A stretch of 64,000 nt of DNA from Alphaproteobacteria bacterium (GCA_021325375.1 JAJPHG010000031.1:165106-229105), one strand, 5' to 3'; numbered from the stretch's first letter, positions 35,191 through 45,066 are shown. Numbers and translations: made by a program. The notes: generated by a model not told the origin, from the sequence alone.

Positions 35191-36015
35191 TTGTCCGTCG
35201 CCGTCGAAACCAAGCGCGTCACCGTCCCCGAGATCCGCGCGCGCAAGAACGCCAAGCCGGTCGTGTGCCTGACCTGCTACCACGCCCACACCGCGCGGCT
35301 GCTCGATGCGCATGTCGATCTGATGCTGGTGGGCGACAGCCTCGGCAATGTGATGCACGGGCTCGAGACGACGATCCCGGTCACGCTCGACATGATGATC
35401 GTCGCGGGCAAGGCGGTGATGCGCGGCTCCAAGCATGCGCTCGTCGTCGTCGACATGCCGTTCGGCACGTATGAGGAAAGCCCGCAGATCGCATTTCGCA
35501 ATGCCGTGCAGGTGATGAAGGAGACCGGCTGCCAGGCGGTGAAGATGGAAGGCGGCTCGCGCATCGCCGAGACCGTCCACTACCTCAGCGAGCGCGGCAT
35601 CCCGGTGATGAGCCATATCGGGCTTACGCCGCAGATGTTCAACGTCTTCGGCGGCTTCAAGACGCAAGGCCGCACCGAGGCGGAATGGCCCGCCATCGAG
35701 GCCGACGCGCGCGCGGTCGCCGAGGCCGGCGCCTTCGCGGTCGTGCTCGAGGGCATGGCCGAGCCCCTCGCCGCCAAGATCACGCGCCAGATCGCCGTCC
35801 CCACCGTCGGCATCGGCGCCTCGGCCGAGTGCGACGGCCAGATCCTGGTGATGGAGGACATGCTGGGCCTGAACCCCAACCCGCCCAAATTCGTGCGCCA
35901 ATACGCCAATCTCGGCCCGATGATCGAGGACGCGGTCAAAGCCTATGCCCACGACGTCCGCGAACGCCGCTTCCCCGGCAAGGAAAACGTCTACTCGATG
36001 AAGAAAACGGGCTGA
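35191..36015 (+). CDS. panB: 3-methyl-2-oxobutanoate hydroxymethyltransferase
   Basis: 274 residues starting at TTG with GGAGG six bases upstream. It catalyses the first committed step of pantothenate (CoA) synthesis. The metal- and substrate-binding V-G-D-S-L-G-N-V and D-M-P-F-G-T-Y segments, [13 protein letters not shown] and the catalytic E-G-M are all present in order. panC is not adjacent. Confidence 0.96.
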   Translation: MSVAVETKRVTVPEIRARKNAKPVVCLTCYHAHTARLLDAHVDLMLVGDSLGNVMHGLETTIPVTLDMMIVAGKAVMRGSKHALVVVDMPFGTYEESPQIAFRNAVQVMKETGCQAVKMEGGSRIAETVHYLSERGIPVMSHIGLTPQMFNVFGGFKTQGRTEAEWPAIEADARAVAEAGAFAVVLEGMAEPLAAKITRQIAVPTVGIGASAECDGQILVMEDMLGLNPNPPKFVRQYANLGPMIEDAVKAYAHDVRERRFPGKENVYSMKKTG

Positions 36016-36155
36016 GCCTTTGGCCGCGCCCGCCCGGGGCGCGGATTTACCCCGTTACAGACAAGCAAGTTGCCATTGGGGGCGGGTCCGGCTAATTATC
36101 GCGGCCCGTCAAAGGTTTGCGGGCCCAAGGGCGCCCGCCAAAAGGAATTCATGCC

Positions 36156-36878
36156 GTGACCGACATCTTCCAGGAAGTCGAGGAAGACGTTCGCCGCGAA
36201 CGCTTCGAGAAAATTTGGAAGCAATACGGCGATTACATCATCGCCGGGGTCGCTGCCATCGTGATCGGCGTCGCGGGCTACAAGCTGTGGACCCGCTACG
36301 AGGAGCAGCAGCGCTTCAACGCGTCCAAGACCTTCGTCGCGGCGCAGGAGGCCGCCGATGCCGGCAACACCGCCGCCGCGACGGCGATGTTCGGCAAGCT
36401 GGCGCAGAGCGGCCCCGGCGGCTACGCCACCGTCGCCAAGCTCGCCGAGGCGAACACGCTTCTGATGTCGGGCAAGCGGGACGACGCGATCACGATCTAC
36501 AAATCGATCGCGCAGAAGGATTCATCGCCGCTCGGCGACGTCGCGCGCATGCGCGCGGCCTGGGCGGAAGCCGACAGCGCGCCGCGCAGCGAGCTCGAGA
36601 CGCTGCTCGCTCCGCTGACGCTGCAGACGTCGGAATGGCGCTTCATGGCGCGCGAGGTCCTGGCCTATGCCGACTATCGTGCCGGCGCCACCGAGCAGGC
36701 GCAGAAGGAATACAAGGCGCTCGCCGACGACAAGGCCGGCTCGCAGGGCCTGCGCGACCGCGCGCATGCGATGGCGACGTTCCTTTCGACCGGCGGCGAG
36801 AAGACCTTCGGCGCCGTGCCGCTTCCCAACAGGGCGCCCACGCCGCTGCAACCGAGCGAAGGCCAGCCCACGCCATGA
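36156..36878 (+). CDS. YfgM-like TPR protein (SecYEG-associated)
   Basis: 240 residues from a GTG with AAGGA upstream. One membrane helix (residues 25-43) follows a charged cytosolic N-terminus (F-Q-E-V-E-E-D-V-R-R-E-R). The periplasmic remainder has TPR-like repeats (TPR_21). In E. coli yfgM precedes bamB and its product joins PpiD at the Sec translocon. The same neighbour, coupled by ATGA, supports the assignment here. Confidence 0.85.
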   Translation: MTDIFQEVEEDVRRERFEKIWKQYGDYIIAGVAAIVIGVAGYKLWTRYEEQQRFNASKTFVAAQEAADAGNTAAATAMFGKLAQSGPGGYATVAKLAEANTLLMSGKRDDAITIYKSIAQKDSSPLGDVARMRAAWAEADSAPRSELETLLAPLTLQTSEWRFMAREVLAYADYRAGATEQAQKEYKALADDKAGSQGLRDRAHAMATFLSTGGEKTFGAVPLPNRAPTPLQPSEGQPTP

Positions 36879-38278
36879 CCGCGCGTCCGTTCCGTATCTC
36901 CGCGGCGCTTGCCGTCGCAGCGCTCGTTTGCGGCTGCACCGCGATCGACCAGGTCAGCAGCCTGTTCGACACCACGACGCGCAAATCGGCGCTCAAGGGC
37001 GAGCGCATCTCCGTCATGTCGCTGGACCAGTCGCTGCAGCCCGATCCGGCGCTGAAGGACACCCCCGTCGTCCTGCCCGCGCCCTATCGCAACGACGCAT
37101 GGTCCGAGCCCGGCGGCTTCGCGACCAACGCGCCCTATCACCTGGAGGCGTCAGGCCCCTTGAGGCAGCTCTGGGTGCAGGAAGCCGGAAAGGGCTCCGA
37201 CGACGATTCGCGGCTGACCGCGCCGCCGATCGTGGCGGCCGGCGCGGTCTTCGTCCTCGACGCGCAGGCGCGCGTCTACGCGTTCGACGCCAAGTCCGGC
37301 GCGCCGCGCTGGCACACCGAGCTCGCGCCCAGGGGCGAGACGAGCTTCGTCAACGAATACAGCCTCGGCCTGGTCGGTTCCAACCATTCCATCGATCCCA
37401 GCAAGGGCTTCGGCGGCGGGCTGGCCTTCGAAGACGGCAAGCTCTTCGTCTCCACCGGCTTCGGCGACGTCTTCGCGCTGAACGCGGCGAACGGGCGGCG
37501 CATGTGGAAGACGCCGCTCCAGGTGCCGATCGTGAACGCGCCGGTCGCCTCGGGAGGACGCGTCTTCGTCTCCACCCAGGACAACCATTTCTTCGCGCTG
37601 GCGCAGCAGGACGGCCGCAAGCTCTGGGACCACACCGGCATCTCGACCTCGGCCGGCATCCTGGAGAGCACCAGCGCCGCCGTCGCGGGCGAATACGTCA
37701 TCGCGCCCTACACCTCGGGCGAGATCTATGCGCTGCGCATCCAGAACGGACGCCCGGCCTGGAACGACATGCTGACGAGCTCCGGCGGCGTCACCGCCTT
37801 GTCCGAGCTCGACGACATCGCGGGCCGCCCGGTCGTCGACCGCGGCATGGTCTATGCGATCAGCCATTCCGGCGTGATGGCGGCGATCAACCTTTCGACC
37901 GGCGACCGCTCGTGGTCGCGCGACGTCGGCGGCATCCAGACGCCTTGGGCCGCGGGCGATTTCATCTTTGTGCTGTCGACCGACCAGCAGGTGATCTGCC
38001 TCACCCGCAAGGAAGGCCGCGTGAAGTGGATCCATCAGCTCTCGCGCTACAAGGACGCGGAGAAGAAAGACGAACCGATCGTCTGGGCCGGGCCCGTGCT
38101 CGTCTCCGACCGGCTGATCCTGGTTTCGTCGGCGGGCTATGCGGTGTCGCTCTCGCCCTATACCGGCAAGCTGCTCGGCCGGATGCCGATCCCGGGCGAG
38201 GCCTATATCGCCCCGGTCGTCGCCGACGACACGCTCTATCTGTGGACCAACGACGCGCAGCTCGTGGCGCTTCGTTAA
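36875..38278 (+). CDS. bamB: BamB-like outer membrane assembly lipoprotein
   Basis: 467 residues. The signal peptide ends in the lipobox L-V-C-G-C (lipidated C21). A PQQ-type eight-bladed propeller fills residues 90-467, with repeated 'V.AL...G...W' blades such as FALNAANGRRMWKT. The BAM complex inserts beta-barrel proteins, including LptD encoded earlier in the window. The length is about 75 residues more than E. coli BamB, with an extra N-terminal linker. The order yfgM-bamB-der matches gammaproteobacteria. Confidence 0.9.
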   Translation: MTARPFRISAALAVAALVCGCTAIDQVSSLFDTTTRKSALKGERISVMSLDQSLQPDPALKDTPVVLPAPYRNDAWSEPGGFATNAPYHLEASGPLRQLWVQEAGKGSDDDSRLTAPPIVAAGAVFVLDAQARVYAFDAKSGAPRWHTELAPRGETSFVNEYSLGLVGSNHSIDPSKGFGGGLAFEDGKLFVSTGFGDVFALNAANGRRMWKTPLQVPIVNAPVASGGRVFVSTQDNHFFALAQQDGRKLWDHTGISTSAGILESTSAAVAGEYVIAPYTSGEIYALRIQNGRPAWNDMLTSSGGVTALSELDDIAGRPVVDRGMVYAISHSGVMAAINLSTGDRSWSRDVGGIQTPWAAGDFIFVLSTDQQVICLTRKEGRVKWIHQLSRYKDAEKKDEPIVWAGPVLVSDRLILVSSAGYAVSLSPYTGKLLGRMPIPGEAYIAPVVADDTLYLWTNDAQLVALR

Positions 38279-38280
38279 CG

Positions 38281-38344
38281 GCGAGTAGCGAATGGCGAAT
38301 GGAGATTCGCCTTTCCACTCGCTATTCGCTATTCGCTATTCGCC
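38281..38344. repeat. Heptamer-array hairpin family C, copy 1
   Basis: Three heptamers GCGAGTA, GCGAATG, GCGAATG at 38281-38301 are mirrored by CTATTCG units on the other side up to 38344, with GAGATTCGCCTTTCCA between. The right arm runs directly into the der start codon, leaving no ribosome-binding site. A related array is at 41395-41471. Confidence 0.85.
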
Positions 38345-39688
38345 ATGTCTTTGACCCTCGCCATCCTAGGCCGTCCCAACGTCGGCAAGTCGACGCTGTT
38401 CAACCGTCTCGCGGGCAAGAAGCTCGCGCTGGTGCATGACACGCCCGGCGTGACGCGCGACCGGCGCGAGGCCGAAGCGGCGCCGGATGGGTTTCCGATA
38501 AGGCTCATCGACACCGCCGGCTTCGAGGAAGGTGCCGACGGCAGCCTCGCCCAGCGCATGACGGCCCAGACCATGGCGGCGATCGACGAAGCCGATGTCT
38601 GCCTCTTCGTCATCGACGCGCGCGACGGCGTGACGGCGGGCGACGAGATCATCGCCGAGACGCTGCGCCGCTCGGGCAAGCCGGTGATCCTGGCCGCCAA
38701 CAAATGCGAAGGCCGCGCGCAGGAGCAGGCGATCTCGGAAGCCTACCGCCTCGGCTTCGGCGAAGCGGTTGCCGTCTCCGCCGAGCACAATCTGGGCACG
38801 GCCGAGCTCCTCGAAGCGCTCGCGCCTTTCGGGCCCGAAGAGGAAGAATCGCCGCCGGAAACAGAGGAAGCGCCGGACCGTCCGCTCCGCCTCGCCATCG
38901 TGGGACGGCCCAATGTCGGCAAATCGAGCCTGTTCAATCACATCCTGGGTGAGGAGCGCTCGCTCACCGGGCCCGAGCCGGGACTGACGCGCGACTCGAT
39001 TGCCGCGCCCTGGGAGGCGAACGGCCGCGCGATCCTGCTGCACGACACCGCGGGCCTGCGCAGATCCGCGCGCGCCGCGGGCCAGACCTTGGAGCAGCTC
39101 TCCATCGGCAGCACGCTCGACGCGATCCGTTTCGCCGATTGCGTCATCGTGGTGATCGACGCCACGCAGCCTTTCGAGAAGCAGGACCTGACCATCGCCG
39201 ACCTGATCGAGAAGGAAGGCCGCGCCGTCGTCTTCGCGATCAACAAATGGGACGCGATCGAGGATCGCGCCGGCGCGATCACCAAGCTGCGCCGTCAGCT
39301 CGACGAGTCGCTGCCGCAGCTCGTGGGCGCGCCGCTGGTCGCGATCTCCGCGCGCACCGGCGAAGGCGTGAAGCGCCTGCTGCCCGCGGTGCTGGCGGCC
39401 GACCGCGCCTGGAACACGCACATCTCGACCTCGGCGCTGAACCGGTTCCTGCAAGAGGCGCTCGCGCGTCACGCGCCGCCCGCGATCAAGGGACGGCGCG
39501 TGCGCATCCGCTACATGACACAGCCCAAGGTGCGGCCGCCCACTTTCGCGCTGTTCGGCAACCAGCTCCCCGCGCTGCCCGACGCCTATCTGCGCTATCT
39601 GACCAACGGCCTGCGCAGCGCCTTCAGCCTCGACGGCACGCCGATCCGCCTGCGCCTGCGCGGCGGCACCAACCCTTATGCCGGGTGA
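38345..39688 (+). CDS. der: Ribosome-biogenesis GTPase Der (EngA)
   Basis: 447 residues with two tandem GTPase domains: G-R-P-N-V-G-K-S-T at 8-16 with D-T-A-G-F and N-K-C-E, then a second G-R-P-N-V-G-K-S-S near 184 with D-T-A-G-L-R and N-K-W-D. A KH-like C-terminal domain follows. It is required for 50S assembly. No Shine-Dalgarno is visible, because heptamer repeats abut the ATG. It overlaps the next gene by 11 bases. Confidence 0.96.
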   Translation: MSLTLAILGRPNVGKSTLFNRLAGKKLALVHDTPGVTRDRREAEAAPDGFPIRLIDTAGFEEGADGSLAQRMTAQTMAAIDEADVCLFVIDARDGVTAGDEIIAETLRRSGKPVILAANKCEGRAQEQAISEAYRLGFGEAVAVSAEHNLGTAELLEALAPFGPEEEESPPETEEAPDRPLRLAIVGRPNVGKSSLFNHILGEERSLTGPEPGLTRDSIAAPWEANGRAILLHDTAGLRRSARAAGQTLEQLSIGSTLDAIRFADCVIVVIDATQPFEKQDLTIADLIEKEGRAVVFAINKWDAIEDRAGAITKLRRQLDESLPQLVGAPLVAISARTGEGVKRLLPAVLAADRAWNTHISTSALNRFLQEALARHAPPAIKGRRVRIRYMTQPKVRPPTFALFGNQLPALPDAYLRYLTNGLRSAFSLDGTPIRLRLRGGTNPYAG

Positions 39689-40679
39689 GGTGCTCGTCCT
39701 CGGCGGCACCGGCAATTTCGGCCGGCGCATCGTCGAGGGATTGAAGCGCCACGATGTCCCCGTCATCGCCGCGGGCGGCCGCAAGGATTTCGACGTCCAT
39801 CGAGAACTCGGTGCAAGGCTCGACGCTCTGAAGCCGCGCGTGGTCGTCAACACCTGCGGCCCGTTCCAGACCAGCGGCTATGACGTGGCGCAAGCCTGCA
39901 TCGCGCGCCGCATCCACTACATCGACCTCGCCGATGCGCGCGGCTTCGTCACCGGCATCACGGCGCTCGACGCGGCCGCGAAGGCGAGCGGCGTGTCGGT
40001 CGTCTCCGGCGCGAGCTCGGTGCCCGGGCTTTCCTCGGCAGTGATCGAGCACTTCCGGCACGCGTTCGACGAGATCGATGAGATCGATTTCGGCATCTCG
40101 CCCGCGCAGCAGACGCCGCGCGGGCCGGCCACCGTCGCCGCCGTCATGACCTATGTCGGAAAGGAGTTCCATGGCGTCCGCGGCTGGCAGGACGTCCATC
40201 GCCGCGCCTATCCCCGGCTTGGCAAGCGCTGGATGGCCAATTGCGACATCGCCGATCTCGACCTTTTGCCTGCGCGTTACGGCATCAAGCGCGTGCGCTT
40301 CTTCGCGGGCAGCGAGCTCGGCGTCCTGCATCTGAGCCTGTGGGGCCTGTCATGGCTGGTGCGGCTGGGCTTGCCGCTGGATTTGCCGCGCCATGCGGCG
40401 CTGATGCTGCGGATCAGCAACCTGTTCGACGGTTTCGGCAGCGCGAACGGCGGCATGCATGTGATCCTGCGCGGCGGCGGACGCGAGCGGCGCTGGTATC
40501 TGATCGCGCGCAACGGCCACGGCCCGCTTGTGCCCTGCGTCCCGGCCATCGTGCTGGCCAGGAAACTGATGGCCAACGAAGGCCTCCCGCCCGGCGCCTA
40601 TCCGTGCGTCGGCCTCGCCTCGCTCGAGGAGTACATGCGCGAGCTGAGCGGCTTCGACATCGAGCAGATCATCGCGTGA
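39678..40679 (+). CDS. Saccharopine dehydrogenase-like NAD(P)-binding protein
   Basis: 333 residues. The Rossmann loop V-L-G-G-T-G-N-F-G-R-R-I is at 7-18, followed by V-V-N-T-C-G-P-F-Q and Y-I-D-L-A-D as in the Sacchrp_dh_NADP family. Family members act on amino acids or lipids; no product can be named. It overlaps der by 11 bases and converges on the SDR gene with an 11-base overlap of coding ends. Confidence 0.8.
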   Translation: MPGEVLVLGGTGNFGRRIVEGLKRHDVPVIAAGGRKDFDVHRELGARLDALKPRVVVNTCGPFQTSGYDVAQACIARRIHYIDLADARGFVTGITALDAAAKASGVSVVSGASSVPGLSSAVIEHFRHAFDEIDEIDFGISPAQQTPRGPATVAAVMTYVGKEFHGVRGWQDVHRRAYPRLGKRWMANCDIADLDLLPARYGIKRVRFFAGSELGVLHLSLWGLSWLVRLGLPLDLPRHAALMLRISNLFDGFGSANGGMHVILRGGGRERRWYLIARNGHGPLVPCVPAIVLARKLMANEGLPPGAYPCVGLASLEEYMRELSGFDIEQIIA

Positions 40680-41376
40680 ACGCGACGATCTCGCCGTTCT
40701 TGTCACAGGAAGGAGAAAGCAGCTCCACGATCAGGGGCGCCACCGCGTCGGGCTTGAGGAGCGTATCGGGATCCTCGCCCGGCATCGCCTTTGCGCGCAT
40801 CGCGGTGCGCAAAGGCCCGGGACTCAACAGATTGACCTTCACATTGGTGCTCGCGCATTCGGCCGCGTAGGTGAGCGCGAGCGATTCCAGCGCCGCCTTC
40901 GCCATCGCATAGCCGCCCCAGAACGGCGTGTGCTTGCGCGCCGCGCCGGACGTCACGAACAGCGCCCGCCCCGCTTCCGAACGGCGCAGCAACGGATCGA
41001 GCGAACGGATCAGCCGCCAATTGGCCGTCACGTTCACCTCGATCAATTCCTGGAACGCCTTGGGCTCCAGATGCGAAAGCGGCGTGATGACGCCGAGCGA
41101 GCCTGCATTGCCGAGGAACGCGTCCAGCCGCCCCCAGCGCTCGAAGATCGTGGCGCCGAGCCGGTCGAGCGCCGGGAAGTCGCGGATGTCGAGCGGCACC
41201 AGCGTCGCGGCGCCGCCCTCTTCACGGATCTCGTCGTCGACTTCCTCGAGCCCGCCCACCGTGCGCGCGACCAGGATCACATGCGCGCCCGCGCTTGCCA
41301 GCGCCTTCGCCGCCGCGCGCCCGATCCCGCGCGACGCGCCGGTGACGAGGGCAATCTTGTTATCGAGAGATTTCAT
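40669..41376 (-). CDS. Short-chain dehydrogenase/reductase
   Basis: 235 residues, classical SDR: T-G-A-S-R-G-I-G at 12-19, G-N-A-G near 88 and Y-x-x-x-K (G-Y-A-M-A-K) near 155. In other alphaproteobacteria an SDR of this type often follows purF, as here. A GTG three codons upstream is an alternative start. The substrate is unknown. Confidence 0.88.
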   Translation of the reverse strand: MKSLDNKIALVTGASRGIGRAAAKALASAGAHVILVARTVGGLEEVDDEIREEGGAATLVPLDIRDFPALDRLGATIFERWGRLDAFLGNAGSLGVITPLSHLEPKAFQELIEVNVTANWRLIRSLDPLLRRSEAGRALFVTSGAARKHTPFWGGYAMAKAALESLALTYAAECASTNVKVNLLSPGPLRTAMRAKAMPGEDPDTLLKPDAVAPLIVELLSPSCDKNGEIVAFTR

Positions 41377-41394
41377 GGCGAGCACCGTAGAATA

Positions 41395-41471
41395 GCGAGT
41401 AGGGAGTAGCGAATAGGGAGTAGTTAAAAAACCGAGCTTTTCTCTACTCGCTACTCACTATTCGCTACTCC
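41395..41471. repeat. Heptamer-array hairpin family C, copy 2
   Basis: Units GCGAGTA, GGGAGTA, GCGAATA, GGGAGTA (41395-41422) are mirrored by CTACTCG, CTACTCA, CTATTCG, CTACTCC (41444-41471) around a 21-base centre containing AAAAAACCGAGCTTTTCT. It lies between purF and the SDR gene, both minus strand. A terminator role after purF is possible. Confidence 0.85.
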
Positions 41472-41477
41472 CTTTCT

Positions 41478-42953
41478 TCACGCCACGTCCGCGAGCAGTG
41501 ACAATTGCCCGTCGCGCTTGCCGCCGGAGATGTCGGGCAGCGTGATCGGATAGGCGCCGGAGAAGCAGGCGTCGCAGAAGGCGGGCTCCCGCTCGTTGCG
41601 GCCCTTCTCGCCCATCGCGCGGTAGAGCCCGTCCATCGAGATGAAGGCGAGGCTGTCGGCCTCGATGAAGCGGCGCATCTCCTCCACGTCCATGCCGTGC
41701 GCGAGAAGGTCGGCGGTGTTGGGCGTGTCGACGCCGTAGAAGCAGGAATGCGCGGTCGGCGGGCTGGCGACGCGGAAATGCACTTCCTTGGCGCCGGCGT
41801 CGCGCACCATCTGCACGATCTTCTTCGACGTCGTGCCGCGCACGATGGAATCGTCGATCAGCACGACGCGCTTGCCCTTGAGCGTCGCGCGGTTCGGGTT
41901 GTGCTTGCGGCGCACGCCGAAATGGCGGATGCCGTCGGTCGGCTCGATGAAGGTGCGCCCGACATAGTGGTTGCGGATGATGCCGAGCTCGAACGGCAGC
42001 CCCGAGGCCTCCGCGTAGCCCAGCGCCGCGGGAATGCTCGAATCCGGCACGGCGACGACGATGTCAGCGTCGGCCTTCGCCTCGCGCGCCAACTCGTGCC
42101 CCGCGCGCTTGCGCATCTCGTAGACGTTGCGGCCCTCGACCATCGAATCGGGCCGCGCGAAATAGATGTATTCGAAGACGCAAAAGCTGTGCGGCTGCTT
42201 GTTGAAGGGAAAGAAGCTCTCGATCCCGTCCTTGGTGCAGACGACCATCTCGCCCGGCTTCACGTCGCGCACGAAGCTCGCGCCGATGATGTCGAGGGCG
42301 CAGGTCTCCGACGCCAGGATCGGCGCGCCGTCGAGCTCGCCCAGGACCAGCGGCCGCACGCCCCACGGGTCGCGCGCGCCGATCAGCTTCTTCGACGTCA
42401 GCGCCACCAGCGAATAGGCGCCCGTCACCTGCTTGAGCGCGTCGATCAGCCGGTTGACCACAGGGCCGAACTTGCTGCGCGCGGCGAGATGAATGATCAC
42501 CTCGGTGTCCGAGGTCGACTGGAAGATCGCGCCCTCGCGCACCAGCTCCTCGCGCAGGATGCGCGCATTGGTGAGGTTGCCGTTGTGCGCGATCGCGATG
42601 CCGCCGCCGGCGAGGTCGGCGAACATCGGCTGGATGTTGGCCGCGCGCGAGCCGCCCGCGGTCGAATAGCGGTTGTGGCCGATGGCGAAATCGCCCTTGA
42701 GGTTCTCGACACGGCCCGCGTGCTTGGCGCCGAAGATGTCGCCGACGAGGCCGGTGTGGCGCTCGGCCATGAACTGGCCGTTGTCGTAGGTGACGATGCC
42801 GGATGCTTCCTGGCCGCGGTGCTGGAGCGCGTGCAGGCCGAGCACGGTGAGCCTTCCGGCATCGGCGTGTCCGAAGATGCCGAAAACCGCGCATTCCTCG
42901 TGCAGCTTGTCGTCGCCGTTTTCGAAGTCGGGCATCGCGGGAAGAACCGTCAT
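41478..42953 (-). CDS. purF: Amidophosphoribosyltransferase
   Basis: 491 residues. It makes phosphoribosylamine from PRPP and glutamine, the first step of purine synthesis. The N-terminal nucleophile is C21 after a 20-residue propeptide (H-E-E before C-A-V-F-G). The PRPP loop V-V-L-I-D-D-S-I-V-R-G-T-T is near 370. The start overlaps the end of cvpA as ATGA. Confidence 0.97.
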   Translation of the reverse strand: MTVLPAMPDFENGDDKLHEECAVFGIFGHADAGRLTVLGLHALQHRGQEASGIVTYDNGQFMAERHTGLVGDIFGAKHAGRVENLKGDFAIGHNRYSTAGGSRAANIQPMFADLAGGGIAIAHNGNLTNARILREELVREGAIFQSTSDTEVIIHLAARSKFGPVVNRLIDALKQVTGAYSLVALTSKKLIGARDPWGVRPLVLGELDGAPILASETCALDIIGASFVRDVKPGEMVVCTKDGIESFFPFNKQPHSFCVFEYIYFARPDSMVEGRNVYEMRKRAGHELAREAKADADIVVAVPDSSIPAALGYAEASGLPFELGIIRNHYVGRTFIEPTDGIRHFGVRRKHNPNRATLKGKRVVLIDDSIVRGTTSKKIVQMVRDAGAKEVHFRVASPPTAHSCFYGVDTPNTADLLAHGMDVEEMRRFIEADSLAFISMDGLYRAMGEKGRNEREPAFCDACFSGAYPITLPDISGGKRDGQLSLLADVA

Positions 42954-43624
42954 GGCTTGCCGTTTCCGCTGGTGCTGTCGATGAGGTTGTCTAGCTCGCT
43001 GCGTTCCTTGGCGCCATAGGCTTTTTTGGCGTGCTTTTTGGCGGGTTCGGGCTTGGGCGCGGGAACCGGCGTGCCGGCGGGCGCGGGTTGGGGCTGAGCG
43101 GCCGCTTGCGGCGTCTCGGCCTTGCCGCCCATCACATGCTGGTCCGGCACCAGCGACAAAAGCGCCTGGGCCGAGACCTGGATCAGCGGAAGCGTCTTGG
43201 CGTTGGCTATCATGTCGGGCTGGCTCTTCACCGGGATCACGGTGGTGAACGCGATATAGGCAAGGCCGATGATCGCGAGCCCGCGCACCACGCCGAAAGC
43301 CGCGCCCAGCGAGCGGTCGAGCGTGCCGACCGCGGAGTTCTTCACCGATTGGGCGAATCGAAAGCTCAGGAACGAGAGCGGGATCAGCACGACGAGGAAG
43401 ATCGCCGCATAGCCCAGCATCACGCCCAGCACCGGCGAGGACACAAACCCGCGCGCGATCGGGGCGAGCTTGGGGCCGAAGAACAGCGTCGCGAACGCCG
43501 CCGCTGCCCAGGCGAAGATCGACAGCGTCTCGGAGACGAAACCGCGATAGGTCGCGTAGATCGCCGAGACGACCACGACGATCACCACGATCGGATCGAT
43601 ATACGTGATACCCAATGCACTCAT
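42950..43624 (-). CDS. cvpA: CvpA family membrane protein
   Basis: 224 residues, four membrane helices in the first 130 residues (about 12-30, 35-50, 68-92, 108-128) with the CvpA pattern R-G-F-V-S-E near 28. A Pro/Ala/Lys-rich cytosolic tail follows. In E. coli it is needed for colicin V production and envelope stress resistance. It sits upstream of purF as in most proteobacteria. GAGGG precedes the ATG. Confidence 0.92.
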   Translation of the reverse strand: MSALGITYIDPIVVIVVVVSAIYATYRGFVSETLSIFAWAAAAFATLFFGPKLAPIARGFVSSPVLGVMLGYAAIFLVVLIPLSFLSFRFAQSVKNSAVGTLDRSLGAAFGVVRGLAIIGLAYIAFTTVIPVKSQPDMIANAKTLPLIQVSAQALLSLVPDQHVMGGKAETPQAAAQPQPAPAGTPVPAPKPEPAKKHAKKAYGAKERSELDNLIDSTSGNGKP

Positions 43625-43634
43625 GAGGGCGCCC

Positions 43635-45029
43635 TCATGATTCCATTCTAGCACGGCCGGGCACGGCGCGGGGGTGGCCTATCAGCGTCAGCAGCTCCGC
43701 GATGTCCACGACCTCACTCAAACGCATGCCACCACCGTCCATTTTGGTGCCCGCGGGCACGATGGCCCTGGAAAACCCCAGCTTTGCGGCTTCTCTTAGG
43801 CGCAGTTCCGCCTGGGGCGCGGGGCGGATATCGCCCGAAAGGCTGATCTCGCCGAAGAACACGCTGTCCTTGGGCAGGGCACGGCCGTGAATCGAGGAGA
43901 TCAAGGCGGCAGCAGCAGCCAGATCCGCCGCCGGCTCTCCGATTCTGAGGCCGCCCGCGACGTTCAGATAGACATCGTGACCGCTCAATCCAAGGCCCCC
44001 ACGCGCGTCGAGGACAGCCAGAATCATGGCCAACCTGCCCGTGTCCCAGCCCACCACCGCGCGCCTGGGCGTGCCGTAGCCGGTGGCCGCGACGAGAGCC
44101 TGGATCTCCATGAGCAGCGGACGCGTGCCCTCGATGCCGGCGAACACGGCCGTGCCCGGCGACAGCGACGAACGGTCGCCGAGGAACAGCGCCGATGGAT
44201 TGGGGACCTCGGCGAGGCCCTTGCCGGTCATCTCGAAGACGCCGATCTCGTCGGTCGGCCCGAAGCGGTTCTTCACCGCGCGCAGCAGGCGGAAATGATG
44301 CCCGCGCTCGCCCTCGAAATAGAGGACGGCATCGACCAGATGCTCGACCGCCTTCGGCCCCGCGATCTGGCCGTCCTTGGTGACGTGGCCGACGAGGATG
44401 ACCGCGGCACCGGTGGATTTCGCGTAGCGCACCAGATCGAACGACGCCGTGCGCACCTGGGCGATGGTGCCCGGCGCGGCTTCGAGCGCGGAGGTCCAGA
44501 TCGTCAGGATCGAATCGATGGCGACGATGCCCGGCGGCGGACCGGCCTCGAGCGTCGCCAGGATGTCCTCGACGCAGGTGGCCGAGCCCAGCGCCACCGG
44601 CGCCTCGGCCAGCTCCATCCGCGCCGCGCGCAGGCGCACCTGCGCCATCGCCTCTTCGCCGGAGATATAGACCGCGCGTCCCCCCGCCTTCGCATAGGCC
44701 GCCATCGCCTGCAGGATCAGCGTCGACTTGCCGATGCCCGGATCGCCGCCGACGAGCAGCGCCGAGCCCGGCACCACGCCGCCGCCGCACACCCGGTCGA
44801 ACTCGCCGATGCCGGTGGCGCGTCGCGGCGGATGCTCGTCGTCGGTCTTGAGGTCCTCGAGCGCGAACTGCCGCCCGCGCGCCCGCTTGCGCCCGTCGCC
44901 GCCCAGCGGCGGGCCAACGCCCTCCTCGACGATGGTGTTCCACCCGCCGCACGCATCGCAGCGCCCGGACCATTTCGAATGGACCGCGCCGCAGGCCTGG
45001 CAGGCGAAGGAAGCAGAGGATTTTGCCAT
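43635..45029 (-). CDS. radA: DNA repair ATPase RadA
   Basis: 464 residues. The zinc finger C10-x2-C13 ... C24-x2-C27 is at the start. Walker A G-G-D-P-G-I-G-K-S-T is near residue 92-101, the RadA-specific K-N-R-F-G near 245, and a Lon-protease-like C-terminal domain follows without a catalytic serine. It promotes branch migration in recombination. Ten bases separate its stop from the cvpA start. Confidence 0.96.
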   Translation of the reverse strand: MAKSSASFACQACGAVHSKWSGRCDACGGWNTIVEEGVGPPLGGDGRKRARGRQFALEDLKTDDEHPPRRATGIGEFDRVCGGGVVPGSALLVGGDPGIGKSTLILQAMAAYAKAGGRAVYISGEEAMAQVRLRAARMELAEAPVALGSATCVEDILATLEAGPPPGIVAIDSILTIWTSALEAAPGTIAQVRTASFDLVRYAKSTGAAVILVGHVTKDGQIAGPKAVEHLVDAVLYFEGERGHHFRLLRAVKNRFGPTDEIGVFEMTGKGLAEVPNPSALFLGDRSSLSPGTAVFAGIEGTRPLLMEIQALVAATGYGTPRRAVVGWDTGRLAMILAVLDARGGLGLSGHDVYLNVAGGLRIGEPAADLAAAAALISSIHGRALPKDSVFFGEISLSGDIRPAPQAELRLREAAKLGFSRAIVPAGTKMDGGGMRLSEVVDIAELLTLIGHPRAVPGRARMES

Positions 45030-45066
45030 GAATCGATCATAGCACGGGAGTCAAGCGCTCGTTCCC

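Noticed and set aside
38281..38344. Heptamer repeats as a CRISPR array
   Set aside because: Units are 7 bases with no spacers, arranged as an inverted pair. No cas genes are present.
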